Source: JBBITW01 sp037440525
Lineage (GTDB): Bacteria; Desulfobacterota; BSN033; UBA1163
DNA: 12,043 nt
Direction: 5' to 3'
NCBI GenBank assembly: GCA_037440525.1
Contig: JBBITW010000113.1
Span: 1 to 12,043 of the forward strand
Positions 7,324-12,043 of the stretch are shown one piece after another; the first letter of the stretch is position 1; the number at the start of each line of letters is the position of its first letter. The translations under genes were made by a program, and so were the position numbers. The notes under the pieces were generated by a model. The model made no database searches. It was not told the origin of the DNA and worked only from the letters and a program-made list of their open reading frames with translations.

Positions 7324-7566
7324 TCACATACCTCCTGTCTCCACCCTCAATGCATGAGCAGGGCAAACCCTGACACAGTCCATACAGATCACACATTTAT
7401 CCCTGAAGACTGCCTGAACTTCATAATCTTCAGGATCGGTCTCCCTAAAACGCTCCACCTTTGTAGGAGCAATAGCAAAGACAGCATGAGGGCATATCTG
7501 AAGACACTTTTTACACTCAAAAGGAGTCTGGCATCTATCTCTATCAATCTCAATTACAGGCAACAT
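7324..7566 (-). CDS. 2[4Fe-4S] ferredoxin
   Basis: Small electron carrier, 80 residues from the chosen ATG at 7566, which has GAGG 6 nt upstream. The in-frame GTG at 7578 would add four residues but has no ribosome site. Two clusters are evident: Cys12-x5-Cys18-x2-Cys21-x3-Cys25-Pro, and Cys58-x2-Cys61-x2-Cys64-x3-Cys68-Pro. The first has five residues instead of two between its first two cysteines, and about 32 residues separate the clusters, longer than in clostridial-type ferredoxins; both point to unequal cluster potentials. It sits between the larger 4Fe-4S protein and the hydrolase-like gene, likely as electron partner of the upstream FAD enzyme and Fe-S protein. Confidence 0.9.
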   Translation of the reverse strand: MLPVIEIDRDRCQTPFECKKCLQICPHAVFAIAPTKVERFRETDPEDYEVQAVFRDKCVICMDCVRVCPAHALRVETGGM

Positions 7567-7628
7567 AGAATCCCTCACTTTTCAGGGAAAGTTTGACCGA
7601 ATCGTATAAAGATCTCAGAAAAATCTTT

Positions 7629-8459
7629 TTACCATTCTTCCCTTATGGTTGGAAATCTATCACGATCAATAAGGCTTATTGCATTCTGAGGGCAGGAATA
7701 GGCGCATACCCCACAACCAAAACAGCGGATCATATCGATATTCGATTTATTTGTTGTAACCTCCATCTTGATAGCACCAAACTGGCATCGCTGAGCACAA
7801 ATACCACATCCAATACACTCATCGTACTTCACCTTTGCCACCTGATGACCCTTCAGCAAAAATGGCACTACACCATAATCGATCCTCATTCTGATTGCAA
7901 TACAATCAGGATAATCACAAAGACAGATGCCTCCAATATAAGGGGTACCAAATGCCATGATCGTTATTACCATGCCTCGCTTGTGCCAGTGCTCAATATG
8001 TCTCTTTGCCTCAGTGGTTGAAATAAATTCAACCCCACCTTTGTATCTTTCTGGCCACTCTTCCCAGCGAAACATCCCGACTCCCAATCCCAGACATGAT
8101 CGGGGACGAATCTTTCCGTCCTCGAGGGTTGCCCTGAAGGTCCTTCTGCATATACAGTCAATCCTTGCAACTGGTTGTGCGATCTCAACCATTCTCTTTG
8201 AATCTTCAAGCGAAACAACCTGCCCAACCATTCTCTCCTGCTTCTTTGTAAATTCCTTCATAGCCCTTTCATAATCTTCAGCTCTATCTTTTAAATCAAT
8301 GATCGGTTTAATGAAATTCAGAGGGGCCCTCAGTTCATCGAGGATCATTGGTTCTTTCTCTTTTCCACCTTCCAATTTCCTATAAAGAGGCCTCGCATAA
8401 TTTTTAGGATTTAAGAACCACCGATCTCCCTCACCATATCTTTTGCACAATTCACACAT
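7629..8459 (-). CDS. Cysteine-rich 4Fe-4S protein with C-terminal dicluster ferredoxin domain
   Basis: 276 residues, cytoplasmic by appearance. Three parts: an N-terminal CxxC (Cys2, Cys5) followed by a Trp/Tyr-rich stretch with NPKNYARPLYRK; a central region with CICR (Cys102, Cys104), Cys122, an E-A-K-R helix near 150 and ICLCDYPDC (Cys179, Cys181, Cys186); and a ferredoxin domain with CIGCGICAQRC (215-225) and CFGCGVCAYSCP (246-257). The central layout resembles the CxCR...EA...GLV...ICNC module seen in Fe-S proteins of anaerobes, but with several cysteines lost. The C-terminal clusters should pass electrons between the FAD oxidoreductase upstream and the ferredoxin downstream. CAGGAGT precedes the ATG. 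The general Fe-S call is firm; partner and direction of electron flow are inference. Confidence 0.85.
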   Translation of the reverse strand: MCELCKRYGEGDRWFLNPKNYARPLYRKLEGGKEKEPMILDELRAPLNFIKPIIDLKDRAEDYERAMKEFTKKQERMVGQVVSLEDSKRMVEIAQPVARIDCICRRTFRATLEDGKIRPRSCLGLGVGMFRWEEWPERYKGGVEFISTTEAKRHIEHWHKRGMVITIMAFGTPYIGGICLCDYPDCIAIRMRIDYGVVPFLLKGHQVAKVKYDECIGCGICAQRCQFGAIKMEVTTNKSNIDMIRCFGCGVCAYSCPQNAISLIDRDRFPTIREEW

Positions 8460-8484
8460 CTTTACTCCTGATCATTATATCTTT

Positions 8485-9843
8485 TTATATCTTCAAGTGT
8501 TTTTTTACCAACTCTGCAACTGCCTTACCCGATTCTGCAGATGCTGCTGTTCCAGTCATACCAACGGTTTTCACTGCATCTCCAACATTATATAAGTTTT
8601 TAATGGGTGTCTCTCGAGGCATATCATATCCAGGCCATGTGCGCAGTTCTGGAAACTCATCATCTATATCCCTCACTGTGGCATCCAAAATCTCCCCATG
8701 TTTTTCAAATTCTGGAAATAGCTCTTTGATATCCAATAAAAATTTTTTCATCTCTTCTTCTTTATCAACATGATGCAAAGAAGACATTGGAGCACCACAG
8801 AAGAAGGTAAGATGTTTTCCCGGAGGTGCAAGGCCTGGACAGGTATTTGTAACAGGAATAGCTGAAGTCATTCTCCTTGCCCCTACCACAAGAATTGTTG
8901 CCTTCTCTCCTTTCTCCATAATCAAAGGCTTATCACTTCCAACCAAAACCATAGAAGCAGGAGATGGTCTCAGCCTTACTCGCATGGTTCTAAGATATTC
9001 CTCATCGAAATTCTCCTCTCCTGCCAGTTCGACTGTCCGTTTTGGACCGACATCACTTATGACGACTTTAGCGCCAATCTCCGTTTCAGTGCCATCCTTC
9101 TCAACCACAACTCCTGAAACAGCTCCCTTTTTAACCAATATCCTCTTTGCAGGACAATTGAGCCAGACATCTCCATTCTTCCTTATGACTCTGACAAGGG
9201 CCTCAGCAGCATGTATGTTCCCTTTATTGAGAATGCATGGGGTTCGAACCCCACCCATTCGGGCCATGAACTGGAAGAACTGGTTTGCGGGCACTTCATG
9301 GGAACGTGCACATAACTGGGCAACAATAACTGTGTCAAATATTTGATGGGCGAGCTCATTATCCGTATACTGAAGTAGCCAATCCCGGAATGTGAAGCCT
9401 AAAGCCTCCTTTTCAGGTCCATGTTTTTCCCCGCGCATAGCACCTCTGATCTTTTCAACCGCTACCTCCTTCACAATTCTTCCTACAAGCTTGGCCCTTT
9501 CGACCTCTAATTTGTTTACTATATTGAGAAGTGCTGTAATACCTCCCTTTGGTGGAAGTTCATAGATTTTCCCTTCAATCATATAATAGAGGTTAGGGGC
9601 ATCAGTAGCATCAAATTCTGCTCCAACCTTTTGAAATATATCTGTAAATACTCCTCTATGAAGAACAATTGCACCTGTAGGGAGCTTAAATCCCTCTTTC
9701 TCTATGGTTGACCACCTACCTCCAAGCCTATCCAAATTCTCCAGAACGAGTGTCTTATAGCCACTATGGGCAAGAAGAACTGCTGCACTGAGACCACCTA
9801 TTCCTGAACCTATGACTATTACATCATAATCTACCTTTTCCAT
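8485..9843 (-). CDS. FAD-dependent oxidoreductase, phytoene-desaturase/amine-oxidase-like (CrtI/COG1233 type)
   Basis: 452 residues. The FAD-binding Rossmann motif GSGIGGLSAA is at 12-21, Glu35 is placed for the ribose, and LGGRW at 40-44 is the second family signature. The C-terminal FAD motif NLYNVGDAV...GMTGTAASAESGKAVAE spans 416-444. These define the flavoprotein group that includes phytoene desaturases and protoporphyrinogen oxidase. No carotenoid genes are near; the neighbours are Fe-S proteins, an SDR and a dehydratase, so a role in desaturating or reducing an acyl or alicyclic intermediate, with electrons going to or from the ferredoxins, is a better guess. A GGAAGGAGAT ribosome site supports the ATG. 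Gaps of 25 nt to the Fe-S gene and 53 nt from the SDR fit one operon. Confidence 0.88.
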   Translation of the reverse strand: MEKVDYDVIVIGSGIGGLSAAVLLAHSGYKTLVLENLDRLGGRWSTIEKEGFKLPTGAIVLHRGVFTDIFQKVGAEFDATDAPNLYYMIEGKIYELPPKGGITALLNIVNKLEVERAKLVGRIVKEVAVEKIRGAMRGEKHGPEKEALGFTFRDWLLQYTDNELAHQIFDTVIVAQLCARSHEVPANQFFQFMARMGGVRTPCILNKGNIHAAEALVRVIRKNGDVWLNCPAKRILVKKGAVSGVVVEKDGTETEIGAKVVISDVGPKRTVELAGEENFDEEYLRTMRVRLRPSPASMVLVGSDKPLIMEKGEKATILVVGARRMTSAIPVTNTCPGLAPPGKHLTFFCGAPMSSLHHVDKEEEMKKFLLDIKELFPEFEKHGEILDATVRDIDDEFPELRTWPGYDMPRETPIKNLYNVGDAVKTVGMTGTAASAESGKAVAELVKKHLKI

Positions 9844-9896
9844 CTAATTGATCTCCTTCCTTATCTTTTTTACTCTATCAGAATTTATTGCAGGGC

Positions 9897-10697
9897 TTAT
9901 GGAATTGATTCTCCACCATCAATGTATAGACTCTGACCTGTCATCCAGTTTGAAGCATCAGATGCTAAGTAAACTGTAAGGAGCCCTATATCCCTTGGTG
10001 TACCTGCCCTTCTCAAAGGTATCTTACCAAGATGCTTCTCTCTCACCTTTTCATTGGAAAATATATACTGGTCTGTCATTGATGTATGAGTTAAACCCGG
10101 TCCAATGGCATTGACATTTATATTATATCTTGCCCATTCTCTTGCGAGTGTCTGTGTAAAACGGGTTTTTGCAGCCTTACTTGCACAGTATGGAGCATTA
10201 TAATCAAATCCCCTGATGGCAAGCGATGAGGTAATATTGATTATCTTCCCGCTTCTCTGCTTAATCAAGTAAGGGCCAACTGCCCTTGTACAAAGAAAAG
10301 TGCCAATTAAATCCACATCGAAGTCACTTCGCCATTCCTCTTCAGACATTGCCTTGGGAAACAAATCTCCCAGGTGTGGCAGAGGAACAAGAGGCATCAC
10401 TGCGGTAATTGCGCCAGCATTATTTACAAGTATGTCAATCTTACCGAATTCAGAAATGGTCTTTTCGACCATTCTCTGCACCTGGTCTTCCTTCGTGATA
10501 TCAGTAGGAACTGCGAGGCCTCTTCGCCCCATCTTTTTCACCTCTCTGGCTACCTCATTTATTTCATTCTCTGTTCGGGCCACAGCCACAATATCTGCAC
10601 CTGCCTCAGCTAAGGCCAAAACAATACCTCTACCAATTCCTCTGCCTGCTCCAGTAACAATTGCAACCTTACCTTCAAGACTGAATTCTTTAAGCAT
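9897..10697 (-). CDS. Short-chain dehydrogenase/reductase (SDR, classical type)
   Basis: 266 residues, NAD(P)-linked oxidoreductase. The nucleotide motif TGAGRGIG is at 15-22, NNAG at 92-95, catalytic Ser157 or Ser158 in ITSS, Tyr170 and Lys174 in YCASK, and the C-terminal YIDGG near 258-262. The helix-4 position that usually supplies the tetrad Asn (vNLxG) is Asp129 in DVDLIGTF. A loop of about 20 residues after NNAG (97-116), rich in Pro and Leu, is longer than in short FabG-like members and could shape substrate choice. GGAGGTG precedes the ATG. In context it would oxidise or reduce a 3-hydroxyacyl-CoA or ring hydroxyl made by the dehydratase upstream. Family certain, substrate unknown. 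Confidence 0.92.
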   Translation of the reverse strand: MLKEFSLEGKVAIVTGAGRGIGRGIVLALAEAGADIVAVARTENEINEVAREVKKMGRRGLAVPTDITKEDQVQRMVEKTISEFGKIDILVNNAGAITAVMPLVPLPHLGDLFPKAMSEEEWRSDFDVDLIGTFLCTRAVGPYLIKQRSGKIINITSSLAIRGFDYNAPYCASKAAKTRFTQTLAREWARYNINVNAIGPGLTHTSMTDQYIFSNEKVREKHLGKIPLRRAGTPRDIGLLTVYLASDASNWMTGQSLYIDGGESIP

Positions 10698-10740
10698 TTC
10701 ACACCTCCATTATATCTTTTTCCTCTCCTCCTACAGGGAT

Positions 10741-10755
10741 TTCCTCGCAATGGCA
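10741..10755. repeat. Possible fragment of the TGTCATTGCGA-type repeat
   Basis: TTCCTCGCAATGGCA, read on the minus strand, is TGCCATTGCGAGGAA, one base away from the common TGTCATTGCGAGGA end of the repeat seen at 6729 and 11992. It lies in the 106-nt gap between the dehydratase and SDR genes. That gap also holds a weak 5-bp hairpin (GTGCT 10781-10785 with AGCAC 10795-10799) without a T-tract. Confidence 0.35.
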
Positions 10756-10803
10756 ATAAAAGAAACTATCAATAGGGAGAGTGCTAAGTTGAAAAGCACC
10801 TTA

Positions 10804-11943
10804 TTATTTTGTCAATCTCTTTTCCAGTGGCCTGTTTTTCTTCTCTCTTGATGGTAAGATTATGGTTGAACTTCCGGGCACCACATTTTCCCCCCTTTGA
10901 TTTACCACACCTGTCTCGATATCAATACAGGGCTCTTCATTTTCATCGAAATATTTTTTTCTCACCTTTCCTTTGCACCACACAACATCTGAAAAATTGA
11001 TTATTCCCCTGTATTGAACATTACTTCTCTTCAGCCAGCCCTCATCCCCCATCCAGTTAGTGAGCATATGAATCACCCAGCAGTGACTCTGGCCACCAAA
11101 GGCAAAACCTGTTTTCATACCCTTAGCCCTTGTGGTTACCCTGTTAAAATGAGAAGCTTCAACCCTTTCTGGAGAGGACGTTTCAGGATCCCGAAATGCA
11201 AATCTTGGATGTTCCTGAAATAGACGGAGTGTATTTCCATGGGCAGTAAATCTCACTGGAGAGGCCCCAATAAGATAGGCCACCATATCAGTTAAACCTA
11301 AGGGTCCTTTAATGACAGGAGGTAACTCTTCATCCAAATTTACATCTTCCCAATACAGCACATCAGAGCCTCTTCTTGGTTCGTTCAGTATTTCCCTCTC
11401 TATTTTACGAAGCTCCTCATCACTCCAGGGATGGGGAAGTTTTACATCCTGAGCCTTTGCTGCCTGCTCTGTAACACTCTTTGTCCCTATTGACCAGCTT
11501 TTTGCCCTGGCAATGAGTTCTCCTCTCTGGTTATGAAAGGACTCTTCATGATGCTCTATAATAATATTCCCACCCTTCTTCACCTCTAAATCGGTATATG
11601 CATGATCAACAACAATTTTATCCCCCATGAGAACTGGCCTTAAAAATTCCCAATCCGCTCCTGCGGGCATCATATCAAGCCCTTCAATCTCCAGGGTAAT
11701 CCAGCCCACAAATACACTGTAAAGCCAGGAAGGAGGAGCCACGAGGGTTCCATAAGGAGTCTTCTTAGAATATTCTTCATCACACCAGAGTGGATTTGAA
11801 TCACCTATTCCATCTATAAATTTCCTTATTGCTTCTCGCGTTGCAGATTCATTGAATGTGTCTTTCAGACGCTCTTTTGGTCCAATCCTACGACGCAATC
11901 CCTCCAGTATCTCTTCTGAAACAATCCCTTTATCTGCTGACAT
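10804..11943 (-). CDS. Double-hotdog acyl dehydratase (FAS1-like/MaoC-like)
   Basis: 379 residues from the ATG at 11943, which has GGGGG 9 nt upstream; a TTG two codons earlier is too close to that site. Two hotdog-like halves are visible. The N-terminal half (about 20-160) contains GDSNPLW (47-53) and the following GTLVAPPSW, the FAS1-type dehydratase pattern. The C-terminal half (about 198-365) contains GPLGLTDMVAYLIGA and a conserved-looking SHFNRVTTRAKG block. The family hydrates enoyl-CoA or dehydrates 3-hydroxyacyl-CoA. The His that follows NPL in classical R-specific hydratases is Trp53 here, so the active half or the reaction may differ. It is the first gene of the visible set; the promoter must lie in the 100 nt upstream or beyond the window. 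Confidence 0.85.
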   Translation of the reverse strand: MSADKGIVSEEILEGLRRRIGPKERLKDTFNESATREAIRKFIDGIGDSNPLWCDEEYSKKTPYGTLVAPPSWLYSVFVGWITLEIEGLDMMPAGADWEFLRPVLMGDKIVVDHAYTDLEVKKGGNIIIEHHEESFHNQRGELIARAKSWSIGTKSVTEQAAKAQDVKLPHPWSDEELRKIEREILNEPRRGSDVLYWEDVNLDEELPPVIKGPLGLTDMVAYLIGASPVRFTAHGNTLRLFQEHPRFAFRDPETSSPERVEASHFNRVTTRAKGMKTGFAFGGQSHCWVIHMLTNWMGDEGWLKRSNVQYRGIINFSDVVWCKGKVRKKYFDENEEPCIDIETGVVNQRGENVVPGSSTIILPSREKKNRPLEKRLTK

Positions 11944-11989
11944 AATCAATTACCCCCATTTTTATTATCTTCTAAATTGAGCGATTCCA

Positions 11990-12043
11990 GATTGTCATTG
12001 CGAAGCAATCTCTCCAAAATTGTCATTCCGAGCGGAGCGAGGA
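11990..12043. repeat. TGTCATTGCGA/TGTCATTCCGAG dispersed repeats at the right edge
   Basis: Two tandem elements begin TTGTCATT: the first at 11992-12012 contains ATTGC-GAA-GCAAT (11997-12009), a 5-bp stem with a GAA triloop; the second, at 12020-12043, reads TGTCATTCCGAGCGGAGCGAGGA and is cut by the window end. They lie 50-100 nt upstream of the first gene's start, so they sit in or next to its promoter region. Between them and the gene (11950-11989) I see an AT-rich leader with a GATAAT (complement of 11963-11968 area) but no matching -35 box. Confidence 0.65.

Noticed and set aside
7593..8021. 142-codon plus-strand open frame opposite the cysteine-rich Fe-S gene
   Set aside because: It overlaps a gene with clear ferredoxin motifs, its translation has no recognisable domain, and it is what an antisense reading of cysteine- and isoleucine-rich coding sequence would give.
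8984..9346. 120-codon plus-strand open frame opposite the flavoprotein
   Set aside because: Serine/threonine-rich shadow of the flavoprotein coding frame with no motif.
8485..9843. Carotenoid desaturase (CrtI) function
   Set aside because: The fold matches, but there are no phytoene synthase or other carotenoid genes and the neighbours are Fe-S and acyl-CoA type enzymes.
10300..10851. 183-codon plus-strand open frame opposite the SDR
   Set aside because: Low-complexity Ser/Ala/Pro/Leu translation in antisense to a well-defined Rossmann fold; no ribosome site.
11950..11999. Promoter for the first gene (ATGACA or GATAAT elements)
   Set aside because: ATGACA at the repeat end has only TAGAAG at an 18-nt spacing, and GATAAT has no -35 match at 16-18 nt; too weak to annotate.

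Overview
The window is a single-strand catabolic or transport locus. All twelve confident genes lie on the minus strand, so transcription runs from high to low coordinates. They have short gaps, stop/start overlaps and no divergent gene, as in one operon or two overlapping transcription units. Base composition is fairly AT-rich, and the use of GTG and TTG starts beside good Shine-Dalgarno sites looks bacterial. A Sec signal peptide on a periplasmic-type binding protein, paired low-potential ferredoxins, and dispersed repeats of the 'TGTCATTGCGA' and 'GGATTCAAGG' kinds suggest an anaerobic Gram-negative, perhaps Desulfobacterota (former Deltaproteobacteria) or a similar environmental lineage. 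The lineage is inference only; there is no rRNA or marker gene here.

In transcription order: (1) 11943-9897, acyl-chain enzymes: a double-hotdog FAS1/MaoC-like dehydratase and a short-chain dehydrogenase. (2) 9843-6789, redox block: a CrtI-like FAD oxidoreductase, a cysteine-rich 4Fe-4S protein, a 2[4Fe-4S] ferredoxin and a small protein resembling the L-2-amino-thiazoline-4-carboxylate hydrolase-like family. (3) 6678-1940, a complete branched-chain-amino-acid-type ABC importer: binding protein, LivH, LivM, LivG, LivF. (4) 1925-288, an AMP-forming acyl-CoA ligase. A coherent reading is import of a carboxylic acid, activation to a CoA thioester, and oxidation/hydration by the FAD enzyme, dehydratase and SDR, with electrons passed to the ferredoxins. 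The substrate cannot be read from the sequence; Liv-type importers beside acyl- or aryl-CoA ligases have precedents in anaerobic aromatic and alicyclic acid degraders.

The non-coding parts are informative. A 12-bp perfect hairpin followed by a T-rich run sits between the binding protein and LivH and probably sets the excess of binding protein over permease. A dispersed repeat ahead of the binding-protein gene seems to supply a -35 box. The left end (1-287) has no intact gene, but it contains a decayed remnant of a four-helix-bundle (S23/23S rRNA intervening-sequence type) gene: only the first ~16 and last ~20 codons remain, in different frames, between inverted GGATTCAAG repeats. The right end carries more of the TGTCATTGCGA-type repeat just upstream of the first gene.
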